This document shows positions 33,349 through 41,896 of a stretch of 64,000 nucleotides of DNA, piece after piece (within the stretch, counting starts at the first letter, position 1; every line of letters starts with the position of its first letter). The stretch comes from Actinomadura litoris (lineage in GTDB: Bacteria; Actinomycetota; Actinomycetes; Streptosporangiales; Streptosporangiaceae): the NCBI RefSeq assembly GCF_009733595.1, contig NZ_WOFH01000018.1:62001-126000 (forward strand), read 5' to 3'. Position numbers and translations under genes: made by a program. The notes under the pieces are model-generated. The model did not search any database, had not been told where the DNA came from, and worked only from the letters and a program-made list of their open reading frames with translations.

Positions 33349-34212
33349 ATGGACGTGCGCACGCTGAAGGTCCCCGGCGCCACCCTGCACTACGAGGTGC
33401 GCGGCGCCGGGCCCGTCCTCCTGCTCATCTGCGGAGGCATCTACGACGCCGCCGGCTACGCGGGCCTCGCCGGGCTGCTCGCCGACCGGTACACGGTCGT
33501 CACCTACGACCGGCGCGGCAACTCGCGCAGCCCGCTGGACGGCCCCCCGGAGCCGCAGCGCGTCGAGGACCACGTGGACGACGCGTCCCGCGTCCTCCGC
33601 GAGGTCGGGGGCGGGCCCGCCCACGTCTTCGGCAACAGCGCGGGCGCGACGATCGCGCTCGGACTGGCCGCGCGGCACCCGGAGCAGGTCCGGACGGTGG
33701 TCGCGCACGAGCCGCCGTTCTTCACGCTGCTGCCGGACGCCCCGCACTGGCGGTCGGTCGTCCACGAGGTCAAGGACGTCTTCGCGGAGAGCGGCGCGGA
33801 CGCCGCCATGGCCAGGTTCGGCGCGCTGACGAGCGGGGAGGGCGACGACACCGCACCCCCGGAGGAGGCCGCGCCCCTGGAGGAGGCCGGGCCCCCGCAG
33901 GATCTCGACGCGGAGACGCTGGAGATGTTCGCGCGCTTCCAGAAGAACGCCGACTTCTTCTTCCCCTACGAGGTGTCGACGTTCGCCCGCGCCTCGCTGG
34001 ACGAGGCGGCGCTGCGCTCGTCCGGCGTGCGGATCGTGCTCGTCGCGGGGGAGGCGTCGGAGGGGCAGCCCGCCCACCGGGCCGCGCACATCGCCGCCGA
34101 GCGCCTCGGGACGCGGGCCGAGACCTGGCCGGGCGACCACGGCGGCTTCGGAACCGAGGCCGAGGCGTTCGCGACCAGGCTGAACGCCCTGTTCGCCCCG
34201 GCGGGCGGCTGA
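33349..34212 (+). CDS. alpha/beta hydrolase
   Basis: A 287-residue serine alpha/beta hydrolase. The nucleophile elbow is GNSAGAT, preceded by VVTYDRRGNSRSPLDG, and the catalytic histidine is probably in WPGDHGGFGTEAE. A Glu/Pro-rich insertion in the cap (GEGDDTAPPEEAAPLEEAG) sets it apart from simple esterases. It lies 2 bp after the ECF42 gene and is likely in its operon, so its expression is tied to that signalling module. The substrate is unknown. Confidence 0.87.
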   Translation: MDVRTLKVPGATLHYEVRGAGPVLLLICGGIYDAAGYAGLAGLLADRYTVVTYDRRGNSRSPLDGPPEPQRVEDHVDDASRVLREVGGGPAHVFGNSAGATIALGLAARHPEQVRTVVAHEPPFFTLLPDAPHWRSVVHEVKDVFAESGADAAMARFGALTSGEGDDTAPPEEAAPLEEAGPPQDLDAETLEMFARFQKNADFFFPYEVSTFARASLDEAALRSSGVRIVLVAGEASEGQPAHRAAHIAAERLGTRAETWPGDHGGFGTEAEAFATRLNALFAPAGG

Positions 34213-34276
34213 GCGCGTTCCAGGAGCATGCCGCAGAGCGCCCCGCGGGCCCGCGGTCATCCAATAACCTGGCTTT

Positions 34277-35674
<1,398 letters not shown>

Positions 35675-35822
35675 CGTCCCGGGCCCGGCACGGTGCGCGA
35701 GGCGTGCCGGGTCACGGGTAAAATCGGACGGTCGAGGGCGTGAGCACAGGTGCCGCCCCGGAATCTGGGTCGCCCCGCCACGAGGGCGAGCGAGCAGCGA
35801 TCGTCGCGAGGGGCGTACCAGC

Positions 35823-36734
35823 ATGGCCAAGCGCAAGGGCAAGGGACCCACTCCCAAGGCCGAGGACCGGCACTGGCACGGCAAGCGCCAGAAGGCCCGC
35901 GCCGTCAAGAGCGCCAAGCGGACCGGGACCACCACGGTCGGCCCGCGCGGGCGCGCCGCGTCCGCCGAGCCGCAGCGGGCGACCCGTCCCGCCGGTGCCC
36001 GCCGCGCGAACGGCGAGGTCCCCGAGCTGGTCACCGGCCGCAACCCGGTGGTCGAGGCGCTGCGCGCGCGCGTGCCCGGCAGCGCCCTGTACGTCACCTC
36101 CGGCACCGACGAGCGGGTCCGCGAGTCGATCCAGCTCGCCGCCGACCGCGGCATCCCGCTGCTGGAGACGGGCAAGAACGAACTCGACCGGCTCACCGAC
36201 GGCGCCGTCCACCAGGGCATCGCGCTCCAGGTCAGGCCGTACCGCTACGCGCACCCCGACGACCTGCTGACCGGCACGTCCCCGCTGATCGTCGCGGTGG
36301 ACGGCATCACCGACCCGCGCAACCTCGGCGCGATCGTCCGCTCCGCCGCCGCGTTCGGCGCCTCCGGCGTCGTCGTGCCCGAGCGGCGCGCCGCCGGGGT
36401 CAACGCGGGCGCGTGGAAGGCGTCCGCCGGGACGCTCGCGACCCTCCCGGTCGCGCGGGCCACGAACCTGTCCCGGCAGCTCAAGGCCTACCAGAAGGCG
36501 GGCTGCTTCGTCGCGGGCCTGGACGCCGCCGGCGGCGTCACGGTCGCCGACCTGGAGGTCGCCTCCGGCCCGTTCGTGCTGGTCGTCGGCTCGGAGGGCA
36601 AGGGCCTCGGACGGCTGGTCGCCGACACCTGCGACATGCTCGTCACGATCCCGATGCCGGGCCGGGCCGAGTCCCTCAACGCGGGGGTCGCGGCGGGCAT
36701 CGCGCTGTACGAGATCAGCCGCCTCCGCACCTGA
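35823..36734 (+). CDS. rlmB: 23S rRNA (guanosine-2251-2'-O)-methyltransferase
   Basis: A 303-residue SpoU/TrmH-family rRNA methyltransferase. A basic Lys/Arg-rich N-terminal extension (1-65) precedes the substrate-binding domain (ELVTGRNPVVEALRARVPGS). The SPOUT catalytic domain follows, with motif 1 VDGITDPRNLGAIVRSAAAFGASGVV, motif 2 VLVVGSEGKGLG and motif 3 IPMPGRAESLNAGVAAGIALYE, which form the trefoil knot. It usually follows cysS, as here. A TAAAAT -10-like element is at 35719-35724. The minisatellite array begins on its stop codon. Confidence 0.95.
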   Translation: MAKRKGKGPTPKAEDRHWHGKRQKARAVKSAKRTGTTTVGPRGRAASAEPQRATRPAGARRANGEVPELVTGRNPVVEALRARVPGSALYVTSGTDERVRESIQLAADRGIPLLETGKNELDRLTDGAVHQGIALQVRPYRYAHPDDLLTGTSPLIVAVDGITDPRNLGAIVRSAAAFGASGVVVPERRAAGVNAGAWKASAGTLATLPVARATNLSRQLKAYQKAGCFVAGLDAAGGVTVADLEVASGPFVLVVGSEGKGLGRLVADTCDMLVTIPMPGRAESLNAGVAAGIALYEISRLRT

Positions 36735-36989
36735 GGCCAGGCCGCCTCCTGAGGCCAGGCCGCCTCCTGAGGCCAGGCCGCCTCCTGAGGCCAGGCCGCC
36801 TCCTGAGGCCACGCCGCGCCCCGAGGCCAGGCCGCCCCGAGGCCAGGCCGCCCCGAGGCCAGGCCGCGCTTGAGACCACGCCGCGCTTGAGACCACGCCG
36901 CGCTTGAGACCACGCCGCGCCTGAGACCACGCCGCGCCTGAGACCACGCCGCGCCTGAGACCACGCCGCGGTTGAAGCGATGCCGCCCC
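36732..36989. repeat. minisatellite tandem repeat beginning at the rlmB stop codon
   Basis: About 14 contiguous units of 16-18 bp with the core GAGRCCASGCCGC. Four perfect 18-bp units TGAGGCCAGGCCGCCTCC (36732-36803) are followed by one 18-bp variant, two 16-bp units CGAGGCCAGGCCGCCC, one 17-bp hybrid, then six 17-bp units TGAGACCACGCCGCGCY and a degenerate last copy. The first unit includes the TGA stop of rlmB. No spacers are present, so it is not CRISPR. Strain-variable copy number is likely; RNA read-through could form GC-rich structure. Confidence 0.93.
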
Positions 36990-37073
36990 TGCCGCCGCGG
37001 TGCGCCTGTGGGGGCGCGGTGCGCCTGAGGGGGCGTTCGGGCTTGGTGTCGCACATGTCCCTTCTGTCGCGGA

Positions 37074-37138
37074 AATAATCTCAACGTTCAGAGACTTGAC
37101 GTCGATGTAGCCGAATTTGGCTCAACGTTGAGATTATT
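37074..37138. promoter_or_regulatory. inverted-repeat operators upstream of the EamA gene
   Basis: AATAATCTCAACGTT (37074-37088) and AACGTTGAGATTATT (37124-37138) form a perfect 15-bp inverted repeat with a 35-bp spacer. The inner part of the second arm lies in the perfect palindrome CTCAACGTTGAG (37121-37132), and the first is CTCAACGTTCAG, so there are two similar sites with AACGTT centres 41 bp apart, about four helical turns. TTGACG (37096-37101) lies between them. The binder is unknown; no regulator gene is adjacent. Confidence 0.6.
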
Positions 37139-37158
37139 AACCATGAGGGGTTGATCCC

Positions 37159-38160
37159 ATGACCGCCGTCCCGGCCCCCCGGGGGCAGCGCGGCCGCTAC
37201 CTCGGCGACCTCGCGCTCACGGCCCTCGCGCCGGCGAGTTGGGGCACCACCTACGTCACCACCACCACGCTCCTCCCCGACGACCGCCCCTGGCTCGCCG
37301 CCACGATGCGGGCCCTGCCCGCCGGGCTCGTCCTGCTCGCCGTGAACCGCCGCCTGCCCAAGGGCGAGTGGTGGTGGAAGGCGGCCGTGCTCGGCGTCCT
37401 CAACTTCGGCGCGTTCTTCCCCCTGCTGTTCTTCGCCGCCTACCGGCTGCCCGGCGGGGTCGCGGCCACGATCGCCTCCGTCCAGCCGCTGGTCGTGGCG
37501 CTGCTGTCGCTGCCCATCCTGCGGGTCCGCCCCGCGCGCGCCGTCCTGTTCTCCGCCCTGGTCGGGACGGGCGGCGTCGCGCTGCTGACGCTGTCGGCCG
37601 AGGCCCGGCTCGACCCGCTCGGCATCGCCGCCATGCTCGTCGCGACCTCGATGATGGCGGTGGCGATCGTCCTCGCCAAGAAGTGGGGCAGCCCCGAGTC
37701 GCCGCTGGTGATGGCCGGCTGGCAGCTCACGGTCGGCGGCCTGGTCATCGTGCCGTTCCTGGTCGCGTTCGAGGGCCTCCCGCCGACGCTGACGGGCGAG
37801 AACGTGCTGGGCTTCACCTACATCGGCGCCATCGGCACCGGCACCGCGTACGCGCTGTGGTTCCGGGGCATCGGACGGCTCGCGCCGACCTCGATCTCCC
37901 TGCTCGGCCTCACCAACCCGCTGGTCGCGACCCTCGCGGGCCTGACCATCCTCGGGGAGACGCTCACCGCGGGGCAGGCCGCCGGGTTCGCGATCGCGCT
38001 CGGCGCCCTGGTGGCGGGCCAGGCCCTCGGCCGGCGCTCGGCCCTGCCCGCACCGGTCACACCTCCGCCCGGAACGGCCGCACCTCGATCGGAAGCCGGG
38101 TCGCCTGCGCATACCGCGCCGCCCACCACAGCGCCGCGTCCAGATCCTCGACCCGGATGA
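37159..38160 (+). CDS. EamA/DMT family transporter (drug/metabolite exporter)
   Basis: A 333-residue drug/metabolite transporter with two EamA repeats and ten membrane helices. The first repeat begins LALTALAPASWGTTYVTTTTLLP, a signature of the group, and continues with GVLNFGAFFPLLFFAAYRLPGG. The second begins GIAAMLVATSMMAVAIVLAKKWG and ends GLTILGETLTAGQAAGFAIALG. GAGGGG precedes the ATG. The Pro/Ala-rich C-terminal tail of about 40 residues runs over the convergent YciI-like gene by 104 bp, so the tail may be non-conserved. It is probably controlled by the large inverted repeat upstream. Confidence 0.9.
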   Translation: MTAVPAPRGQRGRYLGDLALTALAPASWGTTYVTTTTLLPDDRPWLAATMRALPAGLVLLAVNRRLPKGEWWWKAAVLGVLNFGAFFPLLFFAAYRLPGGVAATIASVQPLVVALLSLPILRVRPARAVLFSALVGTGGVALLTLSAEARLDPLGIAAMLVATSMMAVAIVLAKKWGSPESPLVMAGWQLTVGGLVIVPFLVAFEGLPPTLTGENVLGFTYIGAIGTGTAYALWFRGIGRLAPTSISLLGLTNPLVATLAGLTILGETLTAGQAAGFAIALGALVAGQALGRRSALPAPVTPPPGTAAPRSEAGSPAHTAPPTTAPRPDPRPG

Positions 38161-38404
38161 CCGTGATCCCGCCGAGGTACTCCGGGGCCACCACGTACGG
38201 CCCGTCCGAGGCGATCACCTGCTCCGCCTCGGCCCGGACGACCGTGCTGGCCTCCGGCGGGTACAGCCCGGCGCCGAACACCCACGCCTCCGCCGCCTCC
38301 AGCTCCCGCCGGATCTCCGCCAGCTCCGCCATCACCCCCACCAGGAACTCGGGTGGCGGCGGCTCCCCCTCCGGCTGGAACATGTTCAGCGCGTAGAGCT
38401 TCAT
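38057..38404 (-). CDS. YciI-like (YCII/DGPF-related) protein
   Basis: A 115-residue ferredoxin-fold protein. The start MKLYALNMFQPEGEPPPPEFL and the variant motif SDGPYVVAPEYLGGITVIRVEDLDAAL mark it as a YCII relative with DGPY in place of DGPF. The ATG at 38404 follows GGGGGA; a longer upstream extension is not supported. Unlike the pair at 31734-33346, no ECF sigma gene is adjacent. It overlaps the convergent EamA gene by 104 bp. Function unknown. Confidence 0.83.
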   Translation of the reverse strand: MKLYALNMFQPEGEPPPPEFLVGVMAELAEIRRELEAAEAWVFGAGLYPPEASTVVRAEAEQVIASDGPYVVAPEYLGGITVIRVEDLDAALWWAARYAQATRLPIEVRPFRAEV

Positions 38405-38561
38405 CGGTCCCCCTAGTCCCGCATCGCGACCCGTCACCGGCCGCGCCGTCCCCGCCCCCGCGAAGACGTCCCCAGGGGTCACTTCCCCGTCCCCGCCCAT
38501 GCTCACCCGGTAACCCCCGAGCGAGGCCCCCGCCGAGTCGACTACGATGCACGACGAACAC

Positions 38562-38637
38562 GCCGACGTAGCTCAATTGGCAGAGCATCTGTCTTGTAAA
38601 CAGAAGGTTAGGGGTTCAAGTCCCCTCGTCGGCTCCA
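38562..38637 (+). tRNA. tRNA-Thr (anticodon TGT)
   Basis: The acceptor stem GCCGACG/CGTCGGC, D arm GCTC/GAGC, anticodon stem TCTGT/ACAGA with loop CTTGTAA (anticodon TGT at 38595-38597), and T arm AGGGG-TTCAAGT-CCCCT are all perfectly paired. The discriminator T and encoded CCA (38635-38637) follow. It reads ACA codons and, with wobble, ACG. Confidence 0.97.
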
Positions 38638-38671
38638 GGTGAAGGCCCTTTTCGATCTTGGGAGTGCGGGG

Positions 38672-39229
38672 ATGGATTGGGGCGCCTTCCAGAGCGCCTG
38701 GCATGACCGCGGATGCCGCGCCGTGGCGGGCCTCGCGGAGGCGAATCCGGGCGAGTCGCTGTACGCCGCCGCCTTCCATCTCTCCTATCTGGACGGCGAG
38801 CAGATCCTCCCCTCGGCGCTGGCCGTCAACGCCGAGGCGGCGGTGCGCGAGGAGCGCGGGTACTCGACGCGATTCCTCCCTCCGGAGTGGCGGTGGGACG
38901 TGCTGGGCGCCGAGGAGATGGCGCCGTGGTATCGCCGCCTGACGGAGGAATACCTGGTGCCCGCCTCGGGCGATGCGGAACGTGACGCGGCGATGGTCGC
39001 GCTTGGGGCGGCGCACGACGCCGCGCTCGCCGAGGTCTGCAAAGCGATGACCGCGACGGCGCGCCGGGGCGGCATTCACGCGGCGCTTCCACCCGGGTTC
39101 GTCGTCGCCGTCCTCGAAGGGCAACGGGAGGACGAGGAGGCCGTCCTCATCCGGCGGAGCGTCGACCCGGCGGTGCTGGCGACCGTTCCCGAACTGGCCG
39201 ATCACCTGCGGCTGCTTGAGGACGCCTGA
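38672..39229 (+). CDS. DUF4303-like protein
   Basis: A 185-residue soluble protein resembling DUF4303: an N-terminal helix (MDWGAFQSAWHDRGCRAVAGL), then ESLYAAAFHLSYLDGEQILPSALAVNAE and the tryptophan-containing segment STRFLPPEWRWD. The ATG at 38672 with GGGAG upstream is preferred; an in-frame GTG one base after the tRNA CCA (38639) is also open. DUF4303 proteins are of unknown function and sometimes act as immunity-like proteins near polymorphic toxins, but no toxin is seen here. Confidence 0.72.
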   Translation: MDWGAFQSAWHDRGCRAVAGLAEANPGESLYAAAFHLSYLDGEQILPSALAVNAEAAVREERGYSTRFLPPEWRWDVLGAEEMAPWYRRLTEEYLVPASGDAERDAAMVALGAAHDAALAEVCKAMTATARRGGIHAALPPGFVVAVLEGQREDEEAVLIRRSVDPAVLATVPELADHLRLLEDA

Positions 39230-39555
39230 CCCCCGCGGGCGCGGCCGCGCGGGAAATTCCGCTTCACCGGGACGGGCGGCCCCCCGTATTTCGTTGGGCC
39301 TGAATACCGAGTTCGGGCGTGACCGCTGCTCAGCGTATTGATCATCTTTATTTCTCCTTCAATTTCACAGTTGTGAAAATTCGTGTCTCGTTGAATGCAT
39401 TGACACGTTCCGGTGCGGCGGGGTGCACTTCGGGACAGCTCATCGGATGAGTTGCATGTCCCCAGTCCTCGCCCGGCAGACAGGACGCGGCGGAGCGCTC
39501 CCAAGCCTCGGCTCCGCGCGCCCTCGGATGGCGGGCCCGTCGAAGGAGCATCCCT
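39230..39555. promoter_or_regulatory. upstream region of the M4 protease gene with palindrome
   Basis: A 326-bp gene-free region, notably AT-richer than the surroundings around 39285-39400. It contains the inverted repeat TTTCACAGTTGTGAAA (39363-39378; perfect 7-bp arms) and a consensus-like TTGACA -35 at 39400-39405. A -10 18 bp further on (TGCACT) is poor. The palindrome, 22 bp upstream of the -35, is a likely regulator site for the secreted protease. Confidence 0.5.
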
Positions 39556-41103
39556 GTGAGACACCAGACCGCGATCGGGGCGACGGCACTGGCCGTCGGC
39601 CTCGCCGTGGCGATGTCCGCCCCCGCCACAGGAGCGACCTCCGGTACCGCGAAGGCGGCCAAGCCGGACCCCCGCTCTCTTGCCGCCGCGTCGGCCGACA
39701 CCTTCGTCACCTCCCAGCCCGCGGCGTTCAAGACCGCGCCCAAGGACAAGATCTTCCGGACCAACGTGACGTCCGGCCTGCGCGGTCTCCAGCACGTGGA
39801 GTACCAGCGCACCTACGACGGCCTGCCGGTGTACGGCGGCGACTTCGTCGTCACGACCAACGCGTCCGGCGGTGTGCTGAGCTCGTCGGTCAACCAGACC
39901 GAGGCGCTCAACGTGGGGACGAAGGCGACCGTCACGGCCGCGCAGGCCGCGCGGGTCTCGCGTGCCAAGGTCTCCAGGGTCTCCACCGTCTCCTCCCCGC
40001 GCCTCACGGTGCTGGCCGAGGGCTCGGGACGGCTGGTCTACGAGACGGTCGTGAGCGGTCACCAGAAGCGTGCCGAGACCAAGCTGCACGTGATGGTGGA
40101 CGCCAAGTCCGGGAAGGTCGTCAAGACCTGGGACGAGGTCCGCGACGCGGCCGACGACCAGAGCAATTACCACGGCACGGTCGATTTGAGTACGGCCGCG
40201 ACGTCGATGACCGACCCGCAGCGTCCCGGCCACCAGTGCGGCGGCCAGGGCGGTTCCGCCTACACCGGCACCGACAGCGCGTGGGGCAATGGCAGCGGCA
40301 CCAATCTGGAGACCGCGTGCGTGGACGTGCTGTACGCGGTCCAGAAGGAATGGGACATGCTCAAGGCATGGCTCGGCCGCAACGGCACCAACGGGAACGG
40401 GCGCGGGTTCCCCGCGCGTGTGGGGCTGAGTGACGTCAACGCGTACTGGAACGGCAGTTACACCAACTTCGGCCACAACCAGGCCAACAACAAGCAGGCC
40501 ACCTCGGTCGACGTCGTCGGCCACGAGAACGGCCACGCCGTCTTCACCAACACCCCGGGCGGCGACGGCGGCGGCGGTAACGAGAAGGGCGGGATGAACG
40601 AGTCGGCCGGCGACATCTTCGGCGCGCTGACCGAGCACTACATCAACGAGCCCGCCCAGTACGACCCGCCCGACTACCTGGTCGGCGAGGAGGTCGACCT
40701 GGTCGGCCAGGGCCCGATCCGCAACATGTACAACCCGGGTGCGAAGGGCGACCCGAACTGCTACTCCTCCTCCATTCCGAGGACGGAGGTGCACAAGGCC
40801 GCCGGCCCGCAGAACCACTGGTTCTACCTGCTGGCCGAGGGCTCGAACCCGACCAACGGGAACCCGACGAGCCCGACCTGCAACAACTCCACCGTCACCG
40901 GCATCGGCATCCAGAAGGCCGGCCAGATCTTCATGGGCGGCCTCAACAAGAAGGTCAGCAGCTGGACCCACGCCCGCGCGCGGGTCGCGACCGTCCAGGC
41001 CGCCAAGGAGCTGTTCGCCGGCTCCTCGGCCGAGTGCAACGCGGTCAAGTCGGCCTGGTCCGCCGTGAGCGTTCCCGCGCAGAGCGGCGAGCCGGCCTGC
41101 TGA
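39556..41103 (+). CDS. secreted M4 (thermolysin-like) metallopeptidase
   Basis: A 515-residue secreted zinc endopeptidase precursor. A signal peptide (about 1-27, ending APATGATS) is followed by a FTP/propeptide region (about 40-195, with HVEYQRTYDGLPVYGGDFVV). The mature domain has the zinc motif H323-E324-N-G-H327 in VVGHENGHAVF and the third ligand E349 in GGMNESAGDIFGAL. The C-terminal catalytic histidine region is HKAAGPQNHWFYLLAEG, and several cysteines (QCGG, TACVDV, CNNS, ECNAV, PAC) suggest disulfides. GTG at 39556 follows GAAGGAG. The protease probably scavenges protein outside the cell. Confidence 0.94.
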   Translation: MRHQTAIGATALAVGLAVAMSAPATGATSGTAKAAKPDPRSLAAASADTFVTSQPAAFKTAPKDKIFRTNVTSGLRGLQHVEYQRTYDGLPVYGGDFVVTTNASGGVLSSSVNQTEALNVGTKATVTAAQAARVSRAKVSRVSTVSSPRLTVLAEGSGRLVYETVVSGHQKRAETKLHVMVDAKSGKVVKTWDEVRDAADDQSNYHGTVDLSTAATSMTDPQRPGHQCGGQGGSAYTGTDSAWGNGSGTNLETACVDVLYAVQKEWDMLKAWLGRNGTNGNGRGFPARVGLSDVNAYWNGSYTNFGHNQANNKQATSVDVVGHENGHAVFTNTPGGDGGGGNEKGGMNESAGDIFGALTEHYINEPAQYDPPDYLVGEEVDLVGQGPIRNMYNPGAKGDPNCYSSSIPRTEVHKAAGPQNHWFYLLAEGSNPTNGNPTSPTCNNSTVTGIGIQKAGQIFMGGLNKKVSSWTHARARVATVQAAKELFAGSSAECNAVKSAWSAVSVPAQSGEPAC

Positions 41104-41224
41104 TCCGGCACGGCCGGCACGACAACTGAATGGCTTTTCGAAAAGGGACGTCCCAAGGCTCTCGCCCGTGACCGCCGCCGAATCCCCCGCCGGCAGGCGG
41201 CCGAGTCTGGCAACGTCCCCCCGG

Positions 41225-41269
41225 ACACGTCCGGTACGGCCCCGCTCCGTACCGGACGTGTTCTCTTTT
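41225..41269 (+). terminator. rho-independent terminator after the M4 protease gene
   Basis: ACACGTCCGGTACGG pairs perfectly over 15 bp with CCGTACCGGACGTGT around a 7-base loop and is followed by TCTCTTTT. It lies between convergent genes and may also serve the Lrp gene. Confidence 0.9.
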
Positions 41270-41285
41270 CCGCAGCCGGCCGGGG

Positions 41286-41786
41286 TCAGTGGTGGTGCGG
41301 CGTCGGGGTCTCGTCGAAGATCAGCCAGGTGCGGGTGGAGCGGACACCCTCGACCGCGTGGATGCGGCCGAGCACGACGTCGCGCAGGGACGCGTTGTCG
41401 GGCGTCCGGACGAGCATGACGAGGTCGACGTCGCCGCCCACGAACGCCAGGTGCTGGATGTAGGGGACCTCGCGGAGCTGCGCCGACACCTTGCGCCAGG
41501 AGTTCTGCTCGATGTTGACCAGCACGTAGGCGGCGGTGCCGAGGCCCGCGCGGACGGGGTCGACGCGGGCGGTGAACCCGGCGATGACGCCCTCCTCGAT
41601 CAGGCGTTCGACGCGCGCGTAGGCGTTGGAGCGGGAGACGCTGACCCGCTCGGCGAGGGCGCGCATCGACAGCCGCCCGTCGGCGGTCAGCTCGCGGAGG
41701 AGGGCGCGGTCGACGTCGTCCAGGGACGCCGCCGATCGTCCCGGCGGGGTCGGGGAGGCCGCGCTCTCCGAAGACAGATGGTCCAT
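41286..41786 (-). CDS. Lrp/AsnC family regulator, BkdR-like
   Basis: A 166-residue Lrp-type protein. The N-terminal helix-turn-helix reads LDDVDRALLRELTADGRLSMRALAERVSVSRSNAYARVERLIEEGVI and the C-terminal RAM ligand domain includes YVLVNIEQNSWRKVSAQLREVPYIQHLAFVGGDVDLVMLV. The ATG at 41786 follows GGAGCC. It is divergent from the branched-chain 2-oxoacid dehydrogenase operon, the same layout as BkdR of Pseudomonas, which senses branched-chain amino acids. The His-rich tail (PTPHHH) is unusual. Regulation of bkd is inferred from position. Confidence 0.9.
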   Translation of the reverse strand: MDHLSSESAASPTPPGRSAASLDDVDRALLRELTADGRLSMRALAERVSVSRSNAYARVERLIEEGVIAGFTARVDPVRAGLGTAAYVLVNIEQNSWRKVSAQLREVPYIQHLAFVGGDVDLVMLVRTPDNASLRDVVLGRIHAVEGVRSTRTWLIFDETPTPHHH

Positions 41787-41831
41787 GTTGGCTCCGGTTG
41801 AGGGCAGGTCGTCCTGGATTCCGGCCGACTC

Positions 41832-41861
41832 TTGAGACTTATGGCCGACCTGTTTCATATT
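41832..41861 (+). promoter_or_regulatory. candidate bkd operon promoter
   Basis: TTGAGA (41832-41837) and CATATT (41856-41861) are spaced by 18 bp and lie 36 bp upstream of the E1alpha start codon, within the 110-bp divergent region shared with the Lrp gene. Confidence 0.4.
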
Positions 41862-41896
41862 CCTACCACCGATGGAAAATGAGGAGGTGGGGGCGT

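Noticed and set aside
36732..36989. Possible CRISPR array
   Set aside because: Units are contiguous without spacers, 16-18 bp only, and no cas genes are present.
38562..41103. Integrated element at tRNA-Thr
   Set aside because: No integrase and no repeat of the tRNA 3' end was found downstream; kept only as a low-interest note.
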